Shown piece by piece: positions 1 through 6,866 of a DNA stretch of 8,412 bases. The notes below the pieces were generated by a model. It was not told where the DNA came from. It saw nothing but the letters and a program-made list of their open reading frames with translations, and did not search any database. The DNA is from Betaproteobacteria bacterium. GTDB lineage: Bacteria; Desulfobacterota; Desulfovibrionia; Desulfovibrionales; Desulfovibrionaceae. The translations under genes and the position numbers were made by a program. How positions within the stretch are numbered: the first letter of the stretch is position 1; each line of letters starts with the position of its first letter. The stretch covers positions 1 through 8,412 of the forward strand of contig WRKB01000271.1 of assembly GCA_009778295.1 (NCBI GenBank), in the 5' to 3' direction.

Positions 1-1
1 C

Positions 2-1321
2 ACCCTGTTGGCGCTGGTGGACCTGCCGTTTTTGGTTGTTTTTCTGTTTATTGTCGCCTTTATCGGCGGCATGCTCGTGATCATTCCCCTGGCGGCAGTG
101 CCCATCGTCATCCTTGTGGGCATTTATATGCAGTTTCCCCTCCAGCGTCTGACAGAGCAGGGATTTAAAGAAAATATGCAGAAAAACGCTTTGCTTGTGG
201 AAATCATCAACGGACTGGAAACGGTGAAGACCTGCATGGCAGAAGGTCAGATGCAGCATACCTGGGAAAAAGTCGTTGCCCTGAGTTCCGTTTCCAACCG
301 CCACACCAAGAGCATGTCCAGCCTGTCCATGACGGTTTCTTTGCTTGCCACCCAGTTTGTCAGCGTCGGAGTAATTATTTGGGGTGTATACCTTATCGGT
401 GACGGGACGTTGACCATGGGGGGACTTATCGGCTGCAACATGCTCGCTTCCCGTGCCATGGCGCCGCTTTCCCAGATTGCCACCATGCTCAACCGCCTGC
501 AACATTCACGCATGTCACTGAAATCATTAGATATGCTGATGGCAATGCCGACCGAGAATTCAGAAGGCGGCAATTATGTGGAATTCGGCCATCTTGATCA
601 TTCGTTGACCCTGGAGGAACTCTCCTTCAAGTATCCGAACAGCGAACGTTTTGCGATGCAAAACGTCAGTATGCACATCGCCCCTGGCGAAAAGGTGGGC
701 ATCATCGGCCGCATGGGATCGGGAAAAACCACTCTGGGCAGGCTGAGTCTCGGATTGTACCAGCCCACGGAGGGGGCGGTGAAACTCGGCGGAGTGGATA
801 TTCGCCAGCTTGACCCCGCGACCTTGCGTTCACGCGTTGGGTATGTCTCGCAGGATAACTATCTTTTTTACGGCACGGTGCGCGAAAATATAGCCTTTGG
901 ACGCACCAACGTGGATGACCGCATGATTTTGCGCGCCGCGACCATTGCCGGGGTGACGGATTTTATCCGCGCCCATCCGGCGGGCTTCGGCATGATGGTA
1001 GGGGAGCGCGGCATGTCTCTGTCCGGGGGGCAGCGACAGGCCGTGGCCATTGCGCGCGCCTTGCTGCATGACCCGGATATTCTGATTCTTGACGAACCCA
1101 GCAGCAACATGGATAATAGTTCGGAAGTAGCCCTCAAGCGGCGACTGGCGCAGTCTGTCGGGGAGAAGACCCTGCTCCTTGTGACCCACCGCTTGAGTAT
1201 GCTCGATCTCGTGGATCGCCTGATTATCATGGATGCCGGCCGCATAGTGGCTGACGGGCCGAAGAATCAGGTCATGGCCGCATTGCGGGGCGAGCAGATC
1301 CAGGCTATCCGCAGAGTGTGA
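2..1321 (+). CDS. lapB: Type I secretion ABC transporter, permease-ATPase (LapB/LssB-like), 5' end missing
   Basis: Inner-membrane exporter that powers one-step secretion of a large adhesin through a LapB-LapC-LapE type channel. Only the last 439 codons are present; the frame is open at the left edge, so the true start lies upstream, and family members are usually about 700 residues. Counting from the codon at base 2, the first ~165 residues are hydrophobic transmembrane helices (LVDLPF... is typical of type I exporters). The ATPase domain follows: Walker A GRMGSGKT at 236-243 (bases 707-730), Q-loop Q284, signature LSGGQ at 340-344 (base 1019 on), Walker B ending D364-E365 (base 1091 on) and H-loop H396. 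All catalytic residues are intact. The D-loop region SSNMDNSSE resembles the LssB subgroup that exports LapA-like adhesins. The stop lies 8 bases before the fusion-protein start. Naming it lapB rests on this motif and the LapC/LapG neighbours; the N-terminal C39-like domain cannot be checked. Confidence 0.9.
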   Translation, partial: TLLALVDLPFLVVFLFIVAFIGGMLVIIPLAAVPIVILVGIYMQFPLQRLTEQGFKENMQKNALLVEIINGLETVKTCMAEGQMQHTWEKVVALSSVSNRHTKSMSSLSMTVSLLATQFVSVGVIIWGVYLIGDGTLTMGGLIGCNMLASRAMAPLSQIATMLNRLQHSRMSLKSLDMLMAMPTENSEGGNYVEFGHLDHSLTLEELSFKYPNSERFAMQNVSMHIAPGEKVGIIGRMGSGKTTLGRLSLGLYQPTEGAVKLGGVDIRQLDPATLRSRVGYVSQDNYLFYGTVRENIAFGRTNVDDRMILRAATIAGVTDFIRAHPAGFGMMVGERGMSLSGGQRQAVAIARALLHDPDILILDEPSSNMDNSSEVALKRRLAQSVGEKTLLLVTHRLSMLDLVDRLIIMDAGRIVADGPKNQVMAALRGEQIQAIRRV

Positions 1322-1329
1322 GGGGATGT

Positions 1330-2658
1330 ATGTCGAGCATTACCAGCCAACCTGATGATCTTGAGTACATGAGTGAAGTTGATGCCGCTTTGCACCGCAG
1401 AGGGCATCCCTTTGCGTATATTGTGTCTGTAGGCACGTTTGCATTTTTTGTCGTCTTCATCATCTGGGCGTATTTTGCGGAACTTGACGAAGTGACGCGC
1501 GGCAACGGACAAGTCATTCCATCGCAGCGCATTCAGGAGATCTCGAATCTGGAAGGCGGCCTGCTGTCAGAAACTTTGGTTTCCGAAAATCAGATTGTCG
1601 AAAAAGACCAGGTTCTCGCGCGTATCTCCAACGAACAGGCGGAAAGTACGGTACGCGATAACCTGCACAAACAGGCGGAGGCAGAAGCCGCCATTCAACG
1701 TCTGGAGGCGGAACGCAACGGGAATGAACTCGTTTTTCCCAAGGAAATGGAAGAACAACAACTGCAGGTCGTCACGGACCAACTGGCGCTTTACAATTCG
1801 CGCAAAACCCAGTTTGAAGGCGAAATACGCGCCCTGGACGCCCAGCTCCAGCAAAAAAATAATGAAATGGCGGAAGCGCAGGCGCGCCGCGGACAATTGG
1901 AGGAGAATCTGCGTCTGGTCATGGAGCAGCGCAATATTGCACGGCCTCTTATGCTCAAGGGGACGTTTTCCCGTGTGGATTATCTGAAACTTGAACAGCA
2001 AGTGGCCACTTTGCAGGGCGACGTGGCCGGCGTAGCGCAGTCCGTTGCGCGTGCGCGCAATGGCGCGCAAGAAATCCAAGAGAGGATCAACCAGCGTAAA
2101 TCTGAAAGAATGTCCCAGATTCAGGAAGAAATTAACAAGCGCCGTCTGGATCTTAATACCATACGTGAAACACTGGCCTTCGGCGGTGACCGCACAAAAC
2201 GCATGGACGTGCGAGCGCCTATGCGCGGCACAATCAAGCGCATTCTGATCAATACCATCGGCGGTACGATCAAGCCCGGCGAAACAGTGATCGAATTGGT
2301 GCCGCTGGACGACACCCTGCTTATCGAAGCCCGTATCAAGCCCACGGATATTGCATTTTTGCACCCGAACCAGAAAGCGGTGATCAAAATAACCGCCTAT
2401 GACTTTGCTATTTACGGCGGGCTGGAAGCCAGCGTGGAACAAATCAGTGCAGACACCATTGAAGATAAGAAAGGCGAAACCCATTACCTTGTCAAGCTGC
2501 GTACCAGGAAAAATGCGATTGTATACCGCGGGGAAAGCCTGCCGATTATTCCGGGTATGACGGCCTCGATAGATATTATGACCGGGAAAAAGAGTGTTCT
2601 TGATTATCTGCTTAAGCCTATTCTGAAAGCCAAGCAGAATGCGCTACGAGAACGTTGA
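1330..2658 (+). CDS. lapC: Type I secretion membrane fusion protein, HlyD family (LapC-like)
   Basis: Periplasmic adaptor linking the inner-membrane ABC transporter to an outer-membrane TolC-like channel. It is 442 residues, normal for HlyD-type type I adaptors. A short cytoplasmic N-terminus precedes one transmembrane helix at about 29-51. A lipoyl/barrel-sandwich half follows (GNGQVIP... NLEGG... VLARI, about 58-100), then a long Glu/Gln/Arg-rich coiled coil (about 102-285), the second lipoyl half starting RAPMRGTIK at 295, and a beta-barrel to the C-terminus ending in GKKSVLDYLLKPI, a common tail of this family. ATG 1330 is chosen because GAGG at 1320-1323 lies six bases upstream; a GTG at 1318 overlapping the previous stop is possible but has no good ribosome site. 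The stop overlaps the next start as TGATG, so translation is probably coupled. The lapC name is inferred from neighbours; the sequence alone supports a generic type I HlyD protein. Confidence 0.92.
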   Translation: MSSITSQPDDLEYMSEVDAALHRRGHPFAYIVSVGTFAFFVVFIIWAYFAELDEVTRGNGQVIPSQRIQEISNLEGGLLSETLVSENQIVEKDQVLARISNEQAESTVRDNLHKQAEAEAAIQRLEAERNGNELVFPKEMEEQQLQVVTDQLALYNSRKTQFEGEIRALDAQLQQKNNEMAEAQARRGQLEENLRLVMEQRNIARPLMLKGTFSRVDYLKLEQQVATLQGDVAGVAQSVARARNGAQEIQERINQRKSERMSQIQEEINKRRLDLNTIRETLAFGGDRTKRMDVRAPMRGTIKRILINTIGGTIKPGETVIELVPLDDTLLIEARIKPTDIAFLHPNQKAVIKITAYDFAIYGGLEASVEQISADTIEDKKGETHYLVKLRTRKNAIVYRGESLPIIPGMTASIDIMTGKKSVLDYLLKPILKAKQNALRER

Positions 2659-3662
2659 TGGCGGGGACGCAAGGAGTTTCACGGCATAAACGCTGTGTAT
2701 GCCGGGCTGTTTGCTTGGTTGTATGCTGTGTATATCTGCCGTGGGCCTTTCCTGACGGAAGCTATGCGAATGAGGCCCCGGATGTGGCGGGACAGGTATC
2801 GCAAAAATTTTTGGATCAGTTATGGGTAGCAGCAGTACAAAGCATTCCTGGCAGAAAACCTGGACAAATCGTACTGCCGGACAGATCCTCCAGCGTGCTG
2901 CCCGTTGTGCCCGATGCTCCATCTCCTGTGCCGGGGACATCGGTGCCCCCCGTTGCGCCGAAGGCATCAGTGCCTTCTGCGTCTACGACGAGAACACCGC
3001 CGCAAGCGGAACCGGAGCAGCCTCCGAGCGCGGCTGACGGTGCGGGCGCTCCGGTCGTTCCCGCTGCGGAATCGGCCGGTAAGGATGAATGGGTGCGCCC
3101 CCAGGGTGCGGCCGCTAAAGTGAACCTTTTCGGAACGATTGAATTTCGCAGTAAACTGAAAGATACGCCGCAATGGGAAAGGGTTGTGGCAGAGGAGCGG
3201 AAAAAACCTGGCCTGGATCACCCCGTGGGATTGGCGGCTTCCTGGCCGGAAACACGGAGCAAGCTGAAAGGGCTGGGGCTCTTGGAACAATTGAATGTGG
3301 TGAACAGGTTTTTTAACCGCTATCCGTATCGTCTTAGTTCTGAAATTTACGGAGTACGCAACTATTGGGCTACTCCTGCGGAATTCATGAAAAATTCTGG
3401 AGATTGCAAAGACTACGCGATCATAAAATACTATGCTTTAAAACAGCTTGGTGTTAATCCGGATTCTATGCGTATTGTCGTGCTTACCGACGTCATCCGC
3501 AATCTCGCGCATGCTGTCGTGGCTGTATATTATGAAGGTAACGCATATATACTTGATAATTTGAGCAATCTTGTTTTGCCGCACACACGTTTGACGCACT
3601 ATAGGCCTCAATTTTCCGTCAATGAGAATTATCGTTGGGTGCATATGGTGCCCAAGAAGTAA
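2658..3662 (+). CDS. lapG: LapG-like periplasmic cysteine protease (BTLCP / peptidase C93) with Pro/Ala-rich linker
   Basis: Predicted transglutaminase-like protease that, in characterised Lap systems, cleaves the N-terminal part of the surface adhesin and releases biofilm cells. The 334 residues begin with a signal peptide (RHKRCVCR, hydrophobic stretch 17-31, likely cleavage after SYA at 37), consistent with periplasmic location. Residues 78-145 are Pro/Ala/Ser-rich low complexity. The catalytic domain (about 157-334) starts with LFGTIEF and carries a Cys-His-Asp triad: C250 in GDCKDYA, H285 in LAHAVVAV and D300 in ILDN, spaced 35 and 15 residues apart, close to known LapG enzymes. Typical LapG proteins are about 230 residues, so the linker makes this one unusually long. 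The residue after the catalytic Cys is Lys, where Pseudomonas LapG has a Glu implicated in calcium binding. ATG 2658 overlaps the previous stop; no strong ribosome site is seen, so coupling is likely. Confidence 0.88.
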   Translation: MAGTQGVSRHKRCVCRAVCLVVCCVYLPWAFPDGSYANEAPDVAGQVSQKFLDQLWVAAVQSIPGRKPGQIVLPDRSSSVLPVVPDAPSPVPGTSVPPVAPKASVPSASTTRTPPQAEPEQPPSAADGAGAPVVPAAESAGKDEWVRPQGAAAKVNLFGTIEFRSKLKDTPQWERVVAEERKKPGLDHPVGLAASWPETRSKLKGLGLLEQLNVVNRFFNRYPYRLSSEIYGVRNYWATPAEFMKNSGDCKDYAIIKYYALKQLGVNPDSMRIVVLTDVIRNLAHAVVAVYYEGNAYILDNLSNLVLPHTRLTHYRPQFSVNENYRWVHMVPKK

Positions 3663-3688
3663 TAATGGCGTACCCGGGAGTTACCGCA

Positions 3689-5773
3689 ATGGAAAAAGTG
3701 ACGATCCTAGAGAGTGAGGGCAAGATGACATCCAGCCGCTCACATACCCGCACCTTCGGGATAACCGTGTTAATAGTATTGCTCATTGCGGTGGTCTGCG
3801 CCGCTGTGCTGATTGCCCAGCGCATGGAGAAAGACTTTGAGAGCACATTGCAGCAACAAGACGTTCTCCTCGGGGTAAACCGTGCGGATGGCGCATCCGC
3901 TTGGCTCACGGGAATGGCCAGCCAGGCCGATCGCCTTATCGGAGCGGATATCTTCAAGGTGTTCGCTTCAGAAGTGGATCAACTAGGGCCTGACATCAGC
4001 GTGCTTCTGGTGCCGACTGCTAATAAAGGGGCGGCGGAAAACGACGGGAGCGAGATGGCCGCACAAATGCCGCTGATGCGGAACCTGCTCAGCGAGTTTG
4101 TCAGCTATTCCGACTTTTTTTCCGGGCGCGTGCTGAACAGGCGCGGTGAAACGTATATTTCCACCGCTCCGGTAACCCATCCGCTCAGCCCTGAACAGCA
4201 GGCTCTTGTAAAAAATGTCCTGGAAACCGGGCAGACCATTTTTTGCCCGGTGCGTACCAGCCCGCAGGGGTTGATGCTGGACATGCTGTTCCCGATTAAT
4301 GCGCCGCAGTACGAAGGAAAAGAACCGCGCCCGGTATCGGTGCTGATGATCACCAAGGCCATATCTTCCAAGTTGGGGGATATACTCGCGGCAGGTCCGC
4401 TCTCAGAGAAGAGGTCGGAGACCTATCTGGTACAAAAGGGATATGCCAGCTTCCAAGACGTGACCCCCAAAGGCGATACCTTGCGCGATGTGCAAAATTT
4501 TACGCCGGGCGCCGACGGGCATTTGCCCTTTGCTGTGCGCACATCATTGACGGGGCGCGGCCAGGTGTATTCTTACGGACATAAGGTGGCACGCATCAAT
4601 TGGTGGATTGTACAAGAACGTGAATATGCCCCCACCCGTGGGCCCCTGGAAGCTAATCTTCGCATTGTATATGGTCTTGCAGCGCTGATAGGGCTGGTGA
4701 TTCTGCTGATTGGCGGAGCCGCCTGGTGGTGGTTGATGGGCCGTGACCAACGCGTGGTAGCGAATCGCTTCCGGGAAATGAATACCGTCATCGGCGAACA
4801 AAAACGCCTGCTCGACGGAATCAACAGCACTATCACCGATCCCATTGCTCTGACAGATCCCCAAGGCGTCTTTCGCTATGTCAACCGGGCCTTTGCCCAA
4901 GTGGTGGGACGCGAAGTTGAAAGTATCGTGGGATTGGATATAGCGGCCATCTTCGGTTTTGATACGGCCAAACGTCTGATCGCCTCGAATCAGCGTGTGT
5001 TGATGGCGGGCGAGAGTTTCATGATTGTGGAAACCCTGTGGTTACAGTCCAAACGCTACATTTTCCAGATATCTAAATCGCCGCTCCGCAACGACGAGGG
5101 ACAGCAGCAGATCTCCGGGATTGTGTCTGTCTACCGTGACATTACGCAGACTGTGGAAGCCGAAGAACGCGGGCGCCGCGCCGTGCAACAGACCATCGAC
5201 GCGTTGATCAGCGCTATTGAAGCGTCCGATCCCTTCTTGGGCGGGCATTCGCGCATCATGGCCAAGCTGGCGGGAATGATTGCCAAAGCCTTACAGTTGC
5301 CTGAGCGCGATGCGCAGACCATTGAAGTGGCCGCCAATCTTTCGCAAATTGGCAAGGCCTTTGTGCCTCGTGAGCTTCTGCTGAAGCCCGGCCAGTTGAC
5401 GGATGAAGAGAAGAAGATTGTGGAAAGCCACGTGGAGCATACCAGAAACGTGCTTGCCCGGATCGAATTCGATTTGCCCGTGCTGGATGCCATTTACCAG
5501 ATGAATGAACACCTGGACGGCAGCGGATATCCGCTGCAGCTTACTGCGGACCAAATCAGCATAGACGCCAAAGTGCTGGCTGTGTCCAACGCCTTCACAG
5601 CTATGGCCCGTCCCCGCTCCTACCGGCAGGGCATGCCGGTGGAAAAGGTGCTGTCCATCCTGGAACAGGATACCAAATCCTATGATGCCACAGTCGTCCA
5701 GGCATTGCGTGCCGTTCTGAAAACTCCCGAGGGCGAGAAGATCATTCAGCTTGCTGCGACGTCAAAAGCTTAG
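3689..5773 (+). CDS. Membrane sensor: periplasmic Cache-like domain, PAS domain and degenerate HD-GYP domain; possible LapD analogue
   Basis: About 694 residues. Transmembrane helix 1 is at 23-43, followed by a ~280-residue periplasmic region resembling a double Cache sensor (VLNRRGETYIS, then INWWIVQEREY before the membrane), helix 2 at 326-350, a PAS domain at about 372-487 ending VYRDIT, and an HD-GYP-type domain at about 500-690. The fold is recognisable: H520 (GGHSRIMAKLA), LLKPGQLTDEEKKIV, H581, DGSGYP at 610-615 and SYR. Key metal ligands are missing: HD is S552-Q553, HH is M605-N606, and the late AD is S633-N634. Phosphodiesterase activity is therefore unlikely, and a receptor or scaffold role is more plausible. 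No GGDEF, EAL or obvious HAMP is present. It ends the lap operon, where LapD would be expected. ATG 3689 is preferred (GGGAG at 3676-3680, eight-base spacer); ATG 3665 and ATG 3725 (GAGG at 3716-3719) are alternatives. Confidence 0.85.
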   Translation: MEKVTILESEGKMTSSRSHTRTFGITVLIVLLIAVVCAAVLIAQRMEKDFESTLQQQDVLLGVNRADGASAWLTGMASQADRLIGADIFKVFASEVDQLGPDISVLLVPTANKGAAENDGSEMAAQMPLMRNLLSEFVSYSDFFSGRVLNRRGETYISTAPVTHPLSPEQQALVKNVLETGQTIFCPVRTSPQGLMLDMLFPINAPQYEGKEPRPVSVLMITKAISSKLGDILAAGPLSEKRSETYLVQKGYASFQDVTPKGDTLRDVQNFTPGADGHLPFAVRTSLTGRGQVYSYGHKVARINWWIVQEREYAPTRGPLEANLRIVYGLAALIGLVILLIGGAAWWWLMGRDQRVVANRFREMNTVIGEQKRLLDGINSTITDPIALTDPQGVFRYVNRAFAQVVGREVESIVGLDIAAIFGFDTAKRLIASNQRVLMAGESFMIVETLWLQSKRYIFQISKSPLRNDEGQQQISGIVSVYRDITQTVEAEERGRRAVQQTIDALISAIEASDPFLGGHSRIMAKLAGMIAKALQLPERDAQTIEVAANLSQIGKAFVPRELLLKPGQLTDEEKKIVESHVEHTRNVLARIEFDLPVLDAIYQMNEHLDGSGYPLQLTADQISIDAKVLAVSNAFTAMARPRSYRQGMPVEKVLSILEQDTKSYDATVVQALRAVLKTPEGEKIIQLAATSKA

Positions 5774-5872
5774 GCAGGTCGTCGGCAGACGTAGGGACGC
5801 AGTTCATTTGCGCCGACAACGCCGAAGCGAGCGTCTCAAAGAGACTTGCTATAGTGCCCTTTTTGCGCAATG

Positions 5873-5913
5873 AAAAACCAACGCCGGGAGGCAAATCGCC
5901 TCCGGCGTTGGTT
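5873..5913 (-). terminator. Strong intrinsic terminator, minus strand (possibly bidirectional)
   Basis: The arms at 5876-5892 and 5898-5913 form a 16-bp GC-rich stem with one bulged G and a five-base loop (AAATC). On the minus strand the stem runs into TTTTT (5877-5873), a classic intrinsic terminator for the TPR gene that stops 98 bases upstream on that strand. On the plus strand the stem is followed only by TTCTCTCCCC, so termination of the lap operon here is possible but weaker. Confidence 0.82.
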
Positions 5914-5944
5914 CTCTCCCCTTTCCATTCATCCCCTTTTGAGG

Positions 5945-5985
5945 GATTTTCCGGCCTCGAGCGCCAGCAACGAGACCGGAAAATC
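5945..5985. repeat. 10-bp perfect inverted repeat (second hairpin)
   Basis: GATTTTCCGG at 5945-5954 pairs perfectly with CCGGAAAATC at 5976-5985. Inside the 21-base loop CTCG and CGAG can add four more pairs. Neither side has a T-run directly after the stem, so it is not a simple intrinsic terminator. It lies in the presumed 3' untranslated part of the TPR mRNA, between its stop codon and the terminator. It may be an RNA-stabilising hairpin or a dispersed repeat; its role is not known. Confidence 0.6.
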
Positions 5986-6010
5986 GGTGGGAGGGGAGTA
6001 TCTTTCGCGC

Positions 6011-6577
6011 CTAAGCGGCAGCGATAGTATTGAAAAGTTCTTGCGCTCCGCTATTGTCCGGATTGCTCCCTAGAACGGTCTCCAGATGATGGCGCGCTTC
6101 TTCATTCTTGCCAAGGGACATGAGGCATCCGGCCAGAGTGACACGCACGGCTTCCTTGTCAGGAGCGCTTTCCAGGCAAGCTTGCAAGTGGGGCACCACT
6201 TCTTCCAGGCGGGAGAGGTTGTAGCCTTCGCGTACAATGCAATTCAACGCCACGGCATTTTCAGGATTATGGCCCAGAGCCTGAGAGAAGCAAGTGAAAG
6301 CTTCTTCGTGTGCGCCGAGTTCCATCTTTACCAGCCCGACCCCTGTCAGGGACTTGTCGTTGGATTCAATGGAAACTGCCTTGCTGTATAGTGTCAACGC
6401 ATCTTCAAGATTGCCGCGCTGAATGGCAATAGCGGCCATCCCCAGGTAGGGAGAGGCCTGTTCGTGATTGGCGTCGACAGCCTTGCGATAATACTCCTCA
6501 GCCTTGTCCAGGTCACCCATAAAAAGGTAACATTCACCCAGTTCCTTGTTGATTTCATAATCAAGATGGTTACTCAT
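6011..6577 (-). CDS. Soluble tetratricopeptide repeat (TPR) protein
   Basis: The 188-residue protein is made almost entirely of five tandem TPRs and should be a protein-protein interaction scaffold; its partner is unknown. Repeats fall at residues 7-40, 41-74, 75-107, 108-141 and 142-175, each 33-34 residues with the expected small residues (LGECY...GDLDKAEEYYRKAV, MAAIAIQRGNLEDALTLYSKAV and so on), followed by a short capping helix at 176-188. No signal peptide or membrane segment is visible, so it is probably cytoplasmic. ATG at 6577 is chosen because a G-rich run (GGGGGG, about six bases upstream on the minus strand) can act as a ribosome site; an in-frame ATG at 6592 has none. It is transcribed alone, convergent with the lap operon and divergent from the downstream TPR-iorA genes, so context gives little hint of its job. 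Confidence 0.88.
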   Translation of the reverse strand: MSNHLDYEINKELGECYLFMGDLDKAEEYYRKAVDANHEQASPYLGMAAIAIQRGNLEDALTLYSKAVSIESNDKSLTGVGLVKMELGAHEEAFTCFSQALGHNPENAVALNCIVREGYNLSRLEEVVPHLQACLESAPDKEAVRVTLAGCLMSLGKNEEARHHLETVLGSNPDNSGAQELFNTIAAA

Positions 6578-6632
6578 GGCTTTCCCCCCCATGCAGAGTG
6601 TGTTTGTTATGCGCCAGTTAAAAATATGTTAT

Positions 6633-6665
6633 GCGGCACCGCCGCTTTTGGCGCTGGTGCCTTTT
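6633..6665 (+). terminator. Overlapping hairpins with T-runs (terminator-like or 5' leader hairpin)
   Basis: GCGGC (6633-6637) and GCCGC (6641-6645) form a five-bp hairpin followed by TTTT. The overlapping GGCACC (6635-6640) and GGTGCC (6656-6661) form an alternative six-bp hairpin also followed by TTTT (6662-6665). The two cannot form together. No plus-strand gene precedes them, so they would stop antisense read-through, or on the minus strand act as a hairpin in the TPR mRNA leader. Confidence 0.3.
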
Positions 6666-6669
6666 CTAT

Positions 6670-6682
6670 GCATATCATATGC
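6670..6682. promoter_or_regulatory. 13-base palindrome, possible operator
   Basis: GCATAT-C-ATATGC is a perfect inverted repeat with a one-base centre, next to the AT-rich promoter-like core. On the minus strand it would sit just downstream of the start point expected from the -10-like sequence at 6698-6693. The position suits a repressor site for the TPR gene, but no specific regulator can be named. Confidence 0.3.
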
Positions 6683-6692
6683 CATAAAAATT

Positions 6693-6698
6693 ATTATA
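6693..6698 (-). promoter_or_regulatory. Candidate -10 box for the minus-strand TPR gene
   Basis: The minus strand reads TATAAT exactly, within a very AT-rich stretch about 116 bases upstream of the chosen TPR start. No good -35 sequence is found at 16-18 bases, so the call rests on the -10 match and position only. Confidence 0.3.
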
Positions 6699-6835
6699 TT
6701 AAATTTCAATATATTAAATGTACGCGACGAACAAACAGGGGAATTTTTGTCGTTTTCCCGACGCAGCCGTTTCCCCTTCGACCGGAACATATTGCCGGGC
6801 AAGGGCACTATAAACGTACTGGAGAGAAAATGCTT

Positions 6836-6861
6836 TGACATTTACCGGAGGTACTAGTACT
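6836..6861 (+). promoter_or_regulatory. TTGACA -35-like box with an internal palindrome
   Basis: TTGACA at 6836-6841 is a perfect -35 match, but the sequence 17 bases further on (TACTGA) is a poor -10. The spacer contains GTACTAGTAC (6851-6860), a perfect 10-base palindrome that could be an operator overlapping a promoter for the membrane TPR-iorA genes. A GGAGG lies at 6847-6851 without a usable start codon after it. Confidence 0.3.
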
Positions 6862-6866
6862 GATTT

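Larger units (their letters stand above)
5774..6010. other. Convergent intergenic region with inverted repeats
   Basis: This 237-base gap separates the end of the lap operon (+) from the end of the TPR gene (-). No credible gene is seen. It holds weak hairpins near the operon end (GTCGGC at 5781-5786 with GCCGAC at 5812-5817; GTCTC at 5833-5837 with GAGAC at 5841-5845, 14 bases before a T5 run at 5860-5864) and two strong inverted repeats listed separately. The weak hairpin plus T5 run might be the plus-strand terminator, but its geometry is poor. Confidence 0.6.

Noticed and set aside
1567..2484. Long minus-strand open frame (305 codons) opposite the fusion-protein gene
   Set aside because: It lies entirely antisense to a clear HlyD-family gene, and its translation shows no recognisable domain.
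2658..2770. Lipoprotein signal in the LapG-like protein
   Set aside because: Several Cys residues lie in the hydrophobic stretch, but LVVC lacks the small residue required just before a lipobox Cys; an ordinary cleavable signal peptide ending SYA fits better.
3689..5773. Calling the sensor LapD
   Set aside because: No GGDEF or EAL signature is present; the C-terminal domain is HD-GYP-like and the periplasmic region is too large for the LapD output domain. The similarity is positional only.
5870..6073. Small plus-strand open frame in the convergent gap
   Set aside because: It runs straight through the terminator hairpin and the second inverted repeat into the end of the TPR gene, with no ribosome site.
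6464..6857. Plus-strand open frames overlapping the TPR gene start and the AT-rich core
   Set aside because: They cross the TPR coding region and the promoter-like DNA, lack ribosome sites and resemble no known protein.
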